DNA of 64,000 nucleotides from an uncultured Chitinophaga sp. Lineage in GTDB: Bacteria; Bacteroidota; Bacteroidia; Chitinophagales; Chitinophagaceae. A program made the position numbers and the translations under genes. The DNA lies in NCBI RefSeq assembly GCF_946479755.1, contig NZ_CAMLHC010000038.1, positions 9,903 to 73,902 of the forward strand. Reading direction: 5' to 3'. This document shows positions 43,501-52,741 of the stretch, one piece after another. How positions within the stretch are numbered: the first letter of the stretch is position 1; every line of letters starts with the position of its first letter. Under the pieces are notes generated by a model that was not told the origin of the DNA, made no database searches, and was given only the letters and a program-made list of their open reading frames with translations.

Positions 43501-45644
43501 ATATTTTCCGCATCAAAAACGGCGCTCCCGATACCGCGAACATCAAACTCTCTTACGGCGATCAGTCCATACAGGTCAATACCCAGGCGGATACCTCCGG
43601 CGTGCCGGCACTGCAGGCGAAAGTCAGCAACTTCCAGCTGGCCACCATCACCGGTATGCTCGCCACAGACACCCTGCTGGCCAACGGCCTTCTCAATGCT
43701 GACGCTGTAGTGCGCAACTGGAACACCCAGCCGCTCCTGCACGCCCAGCTGAAAGTAGACAGCCTCACCGTGAAAACAGCGCCGCTAGGCACCCTCACAG
43801 CCACGGCTGAAAGTACCGCTCCTAATGCGTATAAACTGGACGCCGCGCTGAAAGGCGACAACAACGATGTTACCGTTACCGGCACGTACGACAGCACCAT
43901 CAACGCCCAGGTCAACATTGTCAACCTGCGGATGGCCTCCCTCGAGCCTTTTACCATGGGCAGCGTCACCCATATGTATGGCGACGCCACCGGTAAATTC
44001 GATATCTCCGGCACCACCAGCAAACCGGAAGTAAGAGGTAACATGCACTTCAATAATGCCGGCGGCGTTATCAGCTTCATCGGCAGCAACCTTCACCTGC
44101 CAGACGAAGACATCGTGATCGATGAGAAAGGCATCCTGCTTAATAACCTGGTGGTGGCCGACAGCCTTAACAATGAAATGGTAGTGAACGGCCGTATCAA
44201 TACTTCCGACTTTATCAAATACGGTTTCAACCTGAATATCAACGCCGAAAACTTCATGGCCCTCGGCCAACAACAAAACCAGGACCAGTGGATCTACGGC
44301 CCGGCCTTTATAGACAGTAAAGTCACCGTGCGCGGCTCCCTGGATCTGCCCCGTGTAGACGCCAACGTTAAACTGCGGGACAAATCCAGCGTCACTGTTA
44401 TGCTGCCGCAGGAAGAGCCCGGACTGGCCGACAGGGAAGGAGTAGTGGAATTCATTGACCGCGATCATCCCATCGACAGCGCGCTGCTGGCTAAACAGGA
44501 CAGCGCCAAATACAGCAACCCGAGGCTCAAAGGCATGTTCTTCTCCGGTAATGTGGAAATCACACCGGAGTCGGTATTAAAAATCATTATCGACAGGGCC
44601 AACGGCGACTTCGTACAGGCAAAAGGTACCGCCAACCTGAACGCGACACTGGATCCTTCCAGCAAAATGAGCATCACCGGCCGCTACGAGATCTCAGAAG
44701 GTAAATACGAGATGTCACTCAATCAGCTGATCAAACGCTCTTTCGATATCCAGAAAGGCAGCTTCATCTCCTTCAACGGAGATGCCATGGCCGCAGACCT
44801 GGACATCACGGCTAAATATACCGTCAACGCGCCCGCCATCGACCTGGTACAGGACCAGCTTGGCGGTATGACCGCAGAACAACGGAACACCTACAAACAA
44901 CGTATTCCGTTTGAAGTGTACCTCAAAATACAGGGCAGCCTGCTGAAGCCGGATATCAGCTTCCAGCTGGATATGCCCGAACGGGAAAGGAATGCCTTTA
45001 ACGGTATGCCTTACAACCGCATCAAACAAATCAACCAGGTGCCTTCCGAGCTGAACAAACAGGTGATGGGCCTGCTGGTGCTCAATACCTTCATCCCGGA
45101 CGATCCCATGTCTACCCTGGATGGCGGCGGTGGCGCCGTAGGACAGGCAGCCCGCAACAGCGTGAGCAAGATCCTGTCCCAACAGCTGAACAACCTCGCC
45201 GGTAACCTGATCAAGGGTGTGGACCTCAACTTCGATCTGCAAAGCAAAGAGGACTACTCCTCCGGCTCCGCGCAGGAAACCACCAACCTCAATATCGGGG
45301 CGTCCAAGAAGTTGTTCAATGATCGTTTAATCGTTTCCGTTGGTTCCAATATCATGCTTACCGGCAACACCCAGAATGCGAGCTCGCTGGTAGGGGATAT
45401 CTCCATCGAATACAAATTAAGCCGCGATGGCAGGTACCGGCTCAGAGTATATCAGCGTAATGATAACCAGACGGTTATCCAGGGCCAGTACACCGAAACC
45501 GGCGTCGCATTTATGCTCGTAATGGATTACGACGAATTCAGGGAGATATTGCAACGTTCTAAAAGAGAAAGCAGGAAAGAGCGCCTGCGCGATGAAAAAA
45601 AGAAAAAGCGGGCAGCGCAAGATGAATCAAACAAAAACAAGTAA
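40575..45644 (+). CDS. tamB: TamB-like translocation and assembly module protein (AsmA-like giant)
   Basis: A 1689-residue protein with one N-terminal membrane helix (WWRWLLWIIVAVLLLPVMAVLLL) followed by a very long, beta-rich body of repeating short strands, as in the bridge-like AsmA/TamB proteins. The C-terminal 400 or so residues match the TamB (DUF490) domain: NMHFNNAGGVISFIGSNLHL, LDPSSKMSITGRYEISEGKYEMSLN and VDLNFDLQSKEDYSSGSAQETTNLNIGASKKLFNDRLIVSVG. It probably spans the periplasm to carry lipids or help barrel assembly. The start is GTG; the first ATG comes after the helix begins. Its stop overlaps the start of the Omp85 gene, and the two should act together. Confidence 0.9.
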   Translation: MTEPAETEIKHRRPWWRWLLWIIVAVLLLPVMAVLLLQLDGVQNYLRQQGEIYLQKKLKTKVQIGYLRARGWKYLELRNVFVADTSHQALLYSGSLKVRYNLLAFLNNELQIDKLEWDTLLVNAYRHQGDSTFNFQFAIDAFVAPDATPDTLAPATGTTIQFRIKDVSLRHVKLNFEDQTGGMHAVATWDTLHADPDDLIPEDGIYAFRGVELVGLKGFFRQHYIPSPAAGAAPPPPPADTSSAGLHLLLKKLRIKESNFLYSSDGIGITTGWKIGDLVLRNSSLDQDSTRIQVGDLSIHRTTGILAMMPGKDTTPAPPDTVPNTWQVFATQVNLDKLALRYDNGGPAPKAAGPDPDYNHLFLSNVNAKVSNIRYTPDSIQAGLKSLAARDWSGFTLRKANMDVTFTPKSLELRNFFLQTNKSVFRKHIAITVPSWSGIADHMDQLGIDANLDSVQVALAEWLPFVPDARKNKSFAPLWKKELTLSAILKGNLGLLNIKQLYLNDHEGNLVRTANGQIEHATDVDRLNANLPELYIQSGNKALRSWLPAGTLPDTPRLPENMLITGLFKGGMKNMLAQLQLKSDYANATINAKLANITDSIRGTYDVSVPSFRVHPGIMLYDTTFGWVSGHLMANGQGYTLTQMAAQAAIRLNEATYNRYTYHDVNVNANIRKGAFEANGESADTSLNTRFTLSGNLSDTALRSLKANAEITNADLYATHWYAEPLTIKGNLDADFSSLEPQRLEGVALLTGWQVATRDHVVPLDTIALTAHYDSLQYITLKSPFGPVTAQGRMDYTKIGNAFSQIIMKPLKPADSGRIVVVPPGQYLEFAAALQVPHTLEPLIPGIRMEVPMDIAGRLNSDSSLLFVKANLPKVNYDSIQVDSLRLYARIVDTSLQTYVSIADMKHPSFPLYHTVLSAKANTGVVDFGLLMDDIKRKPKYRLGGIFTFLPDNMMQLVLKPDLLLNKQAWSVAENNIFRIKNGAPDTANIKLSYGDQSIQVNTQADTSGVPALQAKVSNFQLATITGMLATDTLLANGLLNADAVVRNWNTQPLLHAQLKVDSLTVKTAPLGTLTATAESTAPNAYKLDAALKGDNNDVTVTGTYDSTINAQVNIVNLRMASLEPFTMGSVTHMYGDATGKFDISGTTSKPEVRGNMHFNNAGGVISFIGSNLHLPDEDIVIDEKGILLNNLVVADSLNNEMVVNGRINTSDFIKYGFNLNINAENFMALGQQQNQDQWIYGPAFIDSKVTVRGSLDLPRVDANVKLRDKSSVTVMLPQEEPGLADREGVVEFIDRDHPIDSALLAKQDSAKYSNPRLKGMFFSGNVEITPESVLKIIIDRANGDFVQAKGTANLNATLDPSSKMSITGRYEISEGKYEMSLNQLIKRSFDIQKGSFISFNGDAMAADLDITAKYTVNAPAIDLVQDQLGGMTAEQRNTYKQRIPFEVYLKIQGSLLKPDISFQLDMPERERNAFNGMPYNRIKQINQVPSELNKQVMGLLVLNTFIPDDPMSTLDGGGGAVGQAARNSVSKILSQQLNNLAGNLIKGVDLNFDLQSKEDYSSGSAQETTNLNIGASKKLFNDRLIVSVGSNIMLTGNTQNASSLVGDISIEYKLSRDGRYRLRVYQRNDNQTVIQGQYTETGVAFMLVMDYDEFREILQRSKRESRKERLRDEKKKKRAAQDESNKNK

Positions 45645-48106
45645 TGCAGAAGGGAAATAGCTATATCATCTGTTGTATCATATTATGCCTGGGATTCCTG
45701 GCTATCAGCTCCTGCAGCACTACCCGTACCGTGCCCGAAGGCGACCGCCTGTATACCGGCAGCACGGTAGCCTGGAAAGGAAAACAACCCAAAGATTACG
45801 GTTCCCTCAGCGAGGGACTGAAAAAAAGAATACGGCCCAATACCAACCGGAAGTTCCTGGGCATGCCTATTAAGCTGTGGCTGTATAACATGGGCCACGA
45901 GCCCAAAGGTAAAGGGCTCAATTACCTCCTTCGCAAAAAATGGGGTGAGCCGCCGGTATTGCTAAGCCAGGCTAAGCCCGACTATACCGGCCAGGTGCTG
46001 GAAGGATACCTGGTGGACAACGGCTACTTCCAGGCGGAAGTTTCCTCTGCCGTAAAAAATTCCGGCAGCAAAAAAGCCTCCATCCGTTATGAAGCGGTGC
46101 CCAATCACCGGTATACCATCAAAAGCGTTGCCTACCTGACAGACAGCAGCGCCATTGGCCGTACCGTCACCAAAACCTATCACAAAAGTTCGCTGATAGT
46201 AGGGAAGCCTTATTCGCTGGATTCTATCAAGGCCGAACGGGAACGTATACACGCTGCTCTAAAGGAACAGGGGTATTATTACTTTACGCCCGACTACCTG
46301 CTGGTACAGGCTGATACCACCAATAACGGTACGGTAGACCTTTTCCTGAAAATAAAAGACAATACGCCGCTGGTGGCGCTGCGGCCTTACCGGATGCATG
46401 ATATCAGTCTCTTTCCGGATTATTCGCTGGACAATGAAGCGCAATCCACCACAGGCACACCGGTATACTACCGGGGCATGTATATCATCGACTCCGCCAA
46501 ACGCTTTAAACCCATTGTATTCGAACGCTCCGTGTTCCTCCGCCCGGATAGCCTTTACCGTTTGAGTTCCCACAATATCACGCTGCAACGCCTGATCAAC
46601 CTCGGGGTATTCAAATTTGTAAAAGGTACCTTCCGCCCGGTGAGAGACACGTCACGCCATAACATCACCGGTGGCAGCCCCAATGCACCTACGCCCATCC
46701 GGGATACCGCTGCACCCCGTTTCGTGAAACGCAACGCCGCCGCCGATAGTACCTATCGCCGCGATACCGCCCTGGCCGGCACCTACCGCGCCATGGTGAA
46801 TAACAAAGTAGCACTCGACAGCGGATGGCTCGACGCCAAATTCTATCTCACGCCCTACAAACGGCGCTCGCTGCAGACAGAGTTGCGCGGTACTTCCAAA
46901 TCCAATGGCTTTATCGGTTCAGAAGCCCGTATCACCGCGAAAAACCGTAACTGGCTGCACTCCGCGACCTCATTGGAGATAGGGCTCCACGGAGGCATGG
47001 AATGGCAAACAGGCAACAAAAGCGCCGGCGGCTCCAATTCCTACAGCCTCGGTGCGGAAGTAGCCGTTACCTTCCCGCGCTTCCTTACGCCCTTCCGGCT
47101 GAATATCCGTACGCCTTACGTGCCACGTACCCGTATGAGCGCCAGTTATGAACTGTACAGCCGGGCCGACCTCTATAACCTGAACGCATATACGCTACAG
47201 CTGCAATACCTGTGGCAGAAGACGGCTTACCTGAATCATGCTTTTGCGCCCGTAGCAGTGACATACGTACTGCCTACCAAAACCACGGCGGCATACGACA
47301 GTATCCTCAAGAATGATCCCAGCCAGCGGGCTTCCATCGAAAAACAATTTATCCTGGGAGGAAACTACACCATCACTTTCAATAACCAGACAGCCAACCG
47401 TATCCACAGCTTCTATCTGAGCGGCAACGTAGATGTATCGGGCAACATCGCCGGCCTGGTTATCCCTAAAAGCGATTCGGGCACCAGAAACATCCTGAAA
47501 AACCCATTCGCGCAATATGAACGCTTCTCCCTGGAAGGCCGCCACTATTGGCAGATAGGCAAGGGCAAACAATGGGTCAACCGCCTCTTTATTGGCTACG
47601 GCCTGCCTTACGGCAACTCACAAACGCTGCCTTTCGTGAAACAGTTCTTTACCGGTGGTAGCAGCAGTATCCGTGCCTTCCGGGCACGCACGCTCGGTCC
47701 CGGCTCTTATTACAACAAAGCGCAGGACACGGCAGCATTGCTGGCCAATGAAGCAGGTGATATCAAACTGGAATTTAACTCGGAAGTACGCATACACATC
47801 GCCAGCGTATTTAACTTCGCGGCCTTTATAGACGCCGGCAATATCTGGCTGCAAAAACAGGTGCCGGAAAAACCCGGCAGTCAGTTTAAACTGGACTCTT
47901 TCTACCGGCAAATAGCCGTAGGCGGCGGTATAGGCCTGCGTATAGACGCATCTATCGTAGTAGTGCGCTTCGATCTGGCAACACCTTTCCGCATACCTTA
48001 TCTCCCGCCAAAAGAACGATGGGTGTTCGACAAAATTAATTTCGGAGACCCCGACTGGCGAAAGAAAAACCTGATACTGAATATCGCCATCGGATACCCC
48101 TTCTAG
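45644..48106 (+). CDS. Omp85/BamA-TamA family outer membrane protein with lipoprotein signal
   Basis: An 820-residue protein. The N-terminus ends in a lipobox (LAISSC), followed by STTRTVPEGDRLYTG, the signature start of the Bacteroidota TamL-type lipoproteins. Next come two or three POTRA-like domains (residues 90-350) and a C-terminal 16-stranded barrel with GGSSSIRAFRARTLGPGSYY and GNIWLQ, typical Omp85 barrel pieces. The last residues end NIAIGYPF, with a terminal Phe. It overlaps tamB by one base, so the pair is the Tam system equivalent for outer membrane assembly. Confidence 0.92.
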   Translation: MQKGNSYIICCIILCLGFLAISSCSTTRTVPEGDRLYTGSTVAWKGKQPKDYGSLSEGLKKRIRPNTNRKFLGMPIKLWLYNMGHEPKGKGLNYLLRKKWGEPPVLLSQAKPDYTGQVLEGYLVDNGYFQAEVSSAVKNSGSKKASIRYEAVPNHRYTIKSVAYLTDSSAIGRTVTKTYHKSSLIVGKPYSLDSIKAERERIHAALKEQGYYYFTPDYLLVQADTTNNGTVDLFLKIKDNTPLVALRPYRMHDISLFPDYSLDNEAQSTTGTPVYYRGMYIIDSAKRFKPIVFERSVFLRPDSLYRLSSHNITLQRLINLGVFKFVKGTFRPVRDTSRHNITGGSPNAPTPIRDTAAPRFVKRNAAADSTYRRDTALAGTYRAMVNNKVALDSGWLDAKFYLTPYKRRSLQTELRGTSKSNGFIGSEARITAKNRNWLHSATSLEIGLHGGMEWQTGNKSAGGSNSYSLGAEVAVTFPRFLTPFRLNIRTPYVPRTRMSASYELYSRADLYNLNAYTLQLQYLWQKTAYLNHAFAPVAVTYVLPTKTTAAYDSILKNDPSQRASIEKQFILGGNYTITFNNQTANRIHSFYLSGNVDVSGNIAGLVIPKSDSGTRNILKNPFAQYERFSLEGRHYWQIGKGKQWVNRLFIGYGLPYGNSQTLPFVKQFFTGGSSSIRAFRARTLGPGSYYNKAQDTAALLANEAGDIKLEFNSEVRIHIASVFNFAAFIDAGNIWLQKQVPEKPGSQFKLDSFYRQIAVGGGIGLRIDASIVVVRFDLATPFRIPYLPPKERWVFDKINFGDPDWRKKNLILNIAIGYPF

Positions 48107-48107
48107 G

Positions 48108-48182
48108 AATTACGAATTGAGGGCTTTCATATGGAGCGGTTAATAAACAAATGCCCCATAAAGAAGCCCTCAATTCGTAATT
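48108..48182. terminator. 19-bp perfect hairpin between convergent genes
   Basis: AATTACGAATTGAGGGCTT (48108-48126) pairs perfectly with 48164-48182; a shorter TATGG/CCATA stem lies in the loop. It begins two bases after the Omp85 stop and ends two bases before the poxB stop, so it serves both genes. The word AATTACGAATT recurs in unpaired intergenic positions elsewhere. Confidence 0.78.
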
Positions 48183-48184
48183 GT

Positions 48185-49921
48185 TTATAAAACGTCTTTG
48201 ATATGCTTATAGTTTGATTTTACCGCTTCCAGCACATCATCCAGCCTTCCTCCCAGTATCAGCTTTCCCATCCACAAAGCATATCCTTTCATCTGTTCAA
48301 ACTCTATCTTCGGTGGCATGGCCAGCGAATCCGGGTTGGTGAAAATATTGACCAGCACAGGCCCGGAAGCGTCCCGCACCTGGGTCAGCACCGGTTCCAC
48401 TTCGTCCGGCGTACGGACCGTAAATGCGGTAAAGCCCATCGCTGTGGCCACCCCTGCGAAATCCGGGTTCACCATGTCCGTTTGCCAGTCAGGCAGACCG
48501 GCCACTTCCATCTCCAGTTTTACCATGCCCAGAGCACGGTTGTTGAAAACGATCACTTTTACCGGTAGATTGTACTGCCGGATGGTCATCAGATCGCCCA
48601 GCAGCATGGTAAGGCCTCCGTCACCACAAAGCGCATACACCTCGCGGCCAGGCTGGCACAACGCGGCGCCGATGGCCTGCGGCATAGCGTTGGCCATAGA
48701 CCCGTGGTTAAAGGACCCTAACAGCGTACGTTTGCCGGTAGCGGCGATATAGCGGGCGGTCCATACATTGGTCATACCGGTATCTACGGTGAAAATGGCG
48801 TCGTGTGCTGCCAGCCGGCTGATGACAGTGGCCACATACTCCGGGCTGATCGCCTCTTCCTTGCCACGATCTTCCACATAAGTGTCCAGTTTCCGTTTTA
48901 CCTCTTCATGAAATTCCAGCATGGTATCCAGGAATTTCCGGTCTTTCTTCTCCTGTATCAGGAGCATCAGCGCCTGCAGCGTAGGCCTGATATCACCGCA
49001 GAGGCCCATTTCCAGGGAAGCGCGGCGACCCAGCTTTTCCGGTTGGTTGTCGATCTGCACGATCTTCGCATTTTCCGGCATAAACGGCGTGTAGGGGAAA
49101 TCGGTCCCCAGCAGCAACACCACATCGGCTTCGTGCATGCTTTTGTAAGCGGATGCCAGTCCCAATAGCCCTGTCATACCTACTTCATTGGGATTATCGT
49201 ATTCGATGCCCATTTTAGCCCGGAAGGAATAACCCACGGGCGCTTTCAGAAGAGAGGCCAGCGTCACCACCTCGTCATGCGCCGCAGTGGCGCCCAGTCC
49301 GCAATAGATCGCCACTTTCCCGGCCGATTGCAACAGCGCTGCCAGCTGTTGCAACTCCTTCTCTGTTGGCCGCAGCACAGCTGCCGGCCGGTATAATTTC
49401 AATGCAGTGCTGATATTTTCTGCGTCGGCTGATGCCACATCGCCCGGCAGCCCCAGCACGGCCACGCCTTTTTTATGCACTGCATGTTGCAGCGCCGCCT
49501 GCAGCATACGCGGGGCTTGTGCCGGCGTATTGGCTACCTGGTTGTAATGGCTGCAGTCCGCGAACAATTTGATGGTGTTGGTCTCCTGGAAGTAATCGGT
49601 GCCGAATTCATTGGTGGCGCACGTGGAAGCGATGGCGATCACGGGCGCACCGGAACGATGTGCATCATACAGTCCGTTGATCAGGTGTACGTGCCCAGGT
49701 CCACTGCTGCCGGCACAACAGGCCAGCCCGTTCAGCTGCGCCTCTGCACCGGCGGCATAAGCGCCCACTTCTTCATGACGCACATGTATCCACTGGATAC
49801 GGCCATCTCTCCGGACAGCATCGTTAATATGGTTCAAACTATCTCCGGTAACAGCATAAATACGTTTAATGCCAGCATCCACCAGCATTTCCACTAATTG
49901 GTCGGCAACTGATTTTCCCAT
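48185..49921 (-). CDS. poxB: Thiamine diphosphate-dependent pyruvate oxidase/dehydrogenase (PoxB-type)
   Basis: The 578-residue protein follows E. coli PoxB closely in its first third: GVTGDSLN-like VTGDSLNHIND, HVRHEEVGAYAAGAEAQLNG (with the ThDP-activating Glu), GPGHVHLINGLYDAHRSGAPVIAIAS and FQETNTIKLFADCSHYNQV. The C-terminal ThDP motif is ALCGDGGLTMLLGDLMTIRQY...NNRALG. It oxidises pyruvate to acetate and CO2, with FAD passing electrons to quinone. A membrane-binding C-terminal helix as in E. coli is not obvious. Other acetolactate synthase-like functions are less likely given the PoxB-specific N-terminal match. Confidence 0.88.
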   Translation of the reverse strand: MGKSVADQLVEMLVDAGIKRIYAVTGDSLNHINDAVRRDGRIQWIHVRHEEVGAYAAGAEAQLNGLACCAGSSGPGHVHLINGLYDAHRSGAPVIAIASTCATNEFGTDYFQETNTIKLFADCSHYNQVANTPAQAPRMLQAALQHAVHKKGVAVLGLPGDVASADAENISTALKLYRPAAVLRPTEKELQQLAALLQSAGKVAIYCGLGATAAHDEVVTLASLLKAPVGYSFRAKMGIEYDNPNEVGMTGLLGLASAYKSMHEADVVLLLGTDFPYTPFMPENAKIVQIDNQPEKLGRRASLEMGLCGDIRPTLQALMLLIQEKKDRKFLDTMLEFHEEVKRKLDTYVEDRGKEEAISPEYVATVISRLAAHDAIFTVDTGMTNVWTARYIAATGKRTLLGSFNHGSMANAMPQAIGAALCQPGREVYALCGDGGLTMLLGDLMTIRQYNLPVKVIVFNNRALGMVKLEMEVAGLPDWQTDMVNPDFAGVATAMGFTAFTVRTPDEVEPVLTQVRDASGPVLVNIFTNPDSLAMPPKIEFEQMKGYALWMGKLILGGRLDDVLEAVKSNYKHIKDVL

Positions 49922-50067
49922 AAATATGTTTTTATTTTTTTTCAGGATGTGCTTTTAAAAAACAACCCCGTTGACACTTTGTTTAAGCCAGCAATGGCTC
50001 AAGAAACGGGCCTGTTCACCCATCAGAAAATATTTCTATATTTATACGACTAAACCGCGGCCTATTT

Positions 50068-50445
50068 ATGAGACTTTCACTACATCCGTCCCTGTTACTC
50101 GCCTGTGCTACACTGATCATCAGCACCACTGCGTGTAGCCGTAAGGTTACCCAAAACGGGAAAGCGTCTTATTACGCCGATTCCTTTGACGGGAAACGTA
50201 CAGCCAACGGGGAAACATTCCGGCAACGCCACCGAACGGCAGCCCACAAAACGCTGCCGTTCGGTACCCGCGTGAAAGTGGTCAACATTGCCAACGGCCG
50301 TTCGGTAAAAGTGCGGATCAACGACAGGGGCCCTTTTGCACCCGGCAGGATCATCGATCTGTCTAAAAAAGCGGCTTCAAAACTGGGTATGATCAATACC
50401 GGCGTGGCGAACGTGGAAATCAAATACAAAAAGCCTAAAAAATAG
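50068..50445 (+). CDS. RlpA-like lipoprotein (septal ring lytic transglycosylase family)
   Basis: A 125-residue lipoprotein with lipobox STTAC (Cys23). The mature part is a single double-psi beta-barrel domain: [61 protein letters not shown], with the conserved Asp and His/Arg positions of RlpA. It lacks a SPOR domain, so septal targeting is not predicted. It may cleave denuded glycan strands, or only bind them. A hairpin follows the stop. Confidence 0.88.
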   Translation: MRLSLHPSLLLACATLIISTTACSRKVTQNGKASYYADSFDGKRTANGETFRQRHRTAAHKTLPFGTRVKVVNIANGRSVKVRINDRGPFAPGRIIDLSKKAASKLGMINTGVANVEIKYKKPKK

Positions 50446-50477
50446 GGAAGGAGAAACGCCGCAGCATTTCTCCTTCC
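50446..50477. terminator. 11-bp hairpin after the RlpA-like gene
   Basis: GGAAGGAGAAA (50446-50456) pairs with TTTCTCCTTCC (50467-50477) across a 10-base loop. No T tract follows on the plus strand, so termination efficiency is uncertain; it lies between two convergent genes. Confidence 0.6.
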
Positions 50478-50500
50478 GCAAGCGCCAAAACACAGTTGTA

Positions 50501-51055
50501 TCATACAACATGTGCACCCTCTGCAATCTCTTCTACCATCTTTTTACAAAAGGCAGGCAGATCTTTTGGCGTACGGCTGGTGACCAGTCCGTTGTCTGTG
50601 ACCACCTCTTCATCTGTCCAGGTAGCACCTGCATTTTCGAGATCTGTTTTCAGGGAAGGATAGGACGTGACCCTGCGACCTTTTAATTCCCCGGTTTCGA
50701 TCAGCGTCCAGGGACCATGACAAATGGCAGCAATCGGCTTCCCGTCTTCAAAAAAACCTCCGACAAAAGTAACCGCCTGCTGATTGATACGCAGCTGATC
50801 AGGGTTCAACACACCGCCAGGCAGTACCAGCGCATCATAATCCTGCGCATTGGCGTCAGACAGGTTTTTATCCACCGGGTAATCTTTCCCCCATTCTTTT
50901 TCTGCCCACGCTTTCACTTTTTCTTTTTCGGGAGAGATGATATCCACTTTTGCTCCCGCTTCTTTTAACGCTTCCAGCGGCGCTGTCAGTTCCACTTCTT
51001 CAAATCCGTTGGCTACCAGTACCGCCACTTTCTTGTTCTGCAATTGAGTTCCCAT
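50501..51055 (-). CDS. DJ-1/PfpI family protein
   Basis: The 184-residue protein has the PfpI layout: VAVLVANGFEEVELTAPLEALKEAGA with the conserved Glu, DYDALVLPGGVLNPDQLR, and the nucleophile elbow AAICHGPWTL with the reactive Cys followed by His. Members of this branch (YhbO/PfpI-like) are stress-related and have been described as proteases or glyoxalase-like enzymes; which applies here is unknown. It is a single-gene unit. Confidence 0.9.
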   Translation of the reverse strand: MGTQLQNKKVAVLVANGFEEVELTAPLEALKEAGAKVDIISPEKEKVKAWAEKEWGKDYPVDKNLSDANAQDYDALVLPGGVLNPDQLRINQQAVTFVGGFFEDGKPIAAICHGPWTLIETGELKGRRVTSYPSLKTDLENAGATWTDEEVVTDNGLVTSRTPKDLPAFCKKMVEEIAEGAHVV

Positions 51056-51341
51056 AATTCATAGTTTTTTCGTGATTAAAGCAGCTCGTTTTTTCCACTG
51101 CGCCTGACGGGCACAGCTAATTCCTTGATTTCGTTTCTTCCTCCCACTGCACAAAAAAGATTCCCCTGTGAGAACCGCTTGCCTGTGGCCAGGATCCCGC
51201 GCCAGCGGTCGTATAACCGTTGTATATATTTTTTCCCATACCGTAGAAGAAAAGTAATCTCATTCCAGTGTAATATTTTGAGGCCTCCTGTTGCATTTGG
51301 GACGATGGACTGTTTTATTTGTTGATACTAATTCCTGAACA

Positions 51342-52601
51342 ATGAAAAAGAATATGCTTTTCTGCGCCTTGTTCGCTGGTCTGCTGGCCACGCAACATGT
51401 TTTTGCGCAATCATCTCCCGTGGTACTACCAGGGTTTACTGCCTATGCAGACCCTGAGGAGAAAAACGTGGACATCAATGAACACAAAGGGGTGACCAAC
51501 TGGACCGGTAATGAAAATACGGTCAACTTCTATTTTCATGCAGCCAATACCGGTAAGCTGAAAGTCACGCTACAGGCCCGCTCTGACGCAGGTAGCAAGG
51601 TGCTGGTGACGCTGAACGGCGTTTCAAAAACAGTTAGCATTCCTGTCAATAGTGATTATGCAGTTATTCCTGCGCTGGAGACAAATATCAAAAAAGCAGG
51701 CTTCTATGCGATTACGCTGAAAGGGGTGGATAAATCCGGTAAAGTGTATGCCGATGTGAAGGGCGTTAGCCTGGAAGGCGCTGCCACCAAAGATATCCAG
51801 TTCAACCCGAAGTCATGGCGGCGTTCTGCATCCGTACACCTTAACTATCCCGTTCCGGAGGGAAAAAATGCGGAGTGGTTTTATGGGGAGATAAAAGTAC
51901 CGGCAGGGGAAGATAAGGTGGGCACCTACTTTATGTCCTGCGGCTTCCATCGCGGCTATTTCGGCATGCAGGTCAATTCGCCGGAAGAAAGAAGGATCAT
52001 CTTCTCTGTATGGGATGCCGGCAGTGAGCCGGACAAGCGTGACAATGTGAAGTATGAAGACCAGGTGGTGCTGCTGGCCAAGGGCGACAGTGTGTATGCC
52101 AGTGGTTTCGGCGGCGAGGGCACCGGCGGCCACAGTCACTGGGTATACAACTGGAAAGCAGGGGATACCTATCGTTTTTTAATGCATAGCGTGCCCACTG
52201 GTACCACCACCACCTATACCGCCTATTTCTATGTGCCGGAGCACCAGGAATGGAAGCTGATAGCGAGCTTCCGGGCACCGAAAGACGGTAAGTACATGGG
52301 ACACCTGTATTCGTTTCTTGAAAATTTCTCCTTTGAAAACGGTCACCTGGGCAGAAAAGGGTACTATGGTAATCACTGGATAAAAACAGACACCGGAGAA
52401 TGGATAGAGCTGACTAAAGCGAAATTCACCAATGACGCTACCGCCAAGGCAAAAGACAGGCTGGATTTCGGCGGCGGTGCTGAAAATGGATGGTTCTACC
52501 TCTGGACCAGCGGCTTTAAGCCTGCAGATGCACAATACGGGAATATCTTCGAGCGCCCTGCCACGGGTAAACATCCGGAGATCACGCTGCCACGTTTCTA
52601 A
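51342..52601 (+). CDS. Secreted DUF5077-DUF3472 two-domain protein
   Basis: A 419-residue protein with a signal peptide (MKKNMLFCALFAGLLATQHVFAQ). Residues 25-150 look like a DUF5077 beta-sandwich of the carbohydrate-binding type (GVTNWTGNENTVNFYFHAANTGKLKVTLQAR). Residues 170-410 match DUF3472: WFYGEIKVPAGEDKVGTYFMSCGFHRGYFGMQVNS, GFGGEGTGGHSHWVYNWKAGDTYRFL, GHLYSFLENFSFENGHLGRKGYYGNHW. The function is unknown, probably polysaccharide binding or hydrolysis outside the cell. It stands alone between non-coding stretches of 286 and 258 bases. Confidence 0.82.
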   Translation: MKKNMLFCALFAGLLATQHVFAQSSPVVLPGFTAYADPEEKNVDINEHKGVTNWTGNENTVNFYFHAANTGKLKVTLQARSDAGSKVLVTLNGVSKTVSIPVNSDYAVIPALETNIKKAGFYAITLKGVDKSGKVYADVKGVSLEGAATKDIQFNPKSWRRSASVHLNYPVPEGKNAEWFYGEIKVPAGEDKVGTYFMSCGFHRGYFGMQVNSPEERRIIFSVWDAGSEPDKRDNVKYEDQVVLLAKGDSVYASGFGGEGTGGHSHWVYNWKAGDTYRFLMHSVPTGTTTTYTAYFYVPEHQEWKLIASFRAPKDGKYMGHLYSFLENFSFENGHLGRKGYYGNHWIKTDTGEWIELTKAKFTNDATAKAKDRLDFGGGAENGWFYLWTSGFKPADAQYGNIFERPATGKHPEITLPRF

Positions 52602-52670
52602 ATACAATCTTCCCGGTGTCGTATAGCGTTCACCGTTATTATTACTTCGCAGAGTACAGTAAGTTACCAG

Positions 52671-52741
52671 GCCGCAGGGTTCAACAGCTCCCCGAAAGTT
52701 CAAAATACTTTTGGAGACGCTCCACGTTCCTGCGGCTTTTT
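52671..52741 (+). terminator. Nested hairpin with T tract between the DUF3472 gene and corA
   Basis: GCCGCAGG (52671-52678) pairs with CCTGCGGC (52729-52736), followed by TTTTT. Inside, CTCC (52688-52691) can pair with GGAG (52713-52716) and AAAG (52695-52698) with CTTT (52708-52711). This is either a terminator for the upstream gene or a leader structure of corA; the position, about 70 bases after the stop and 120 before corA, fits a terminator better. Confidence 0.6.

Noticed and set aside
52671..52741. M-box magnesium riboswitch for corA
   Set aside because: The conserved M-box core sequences are not seen and the element sits close to the previous gene end; a terminator is simpler.
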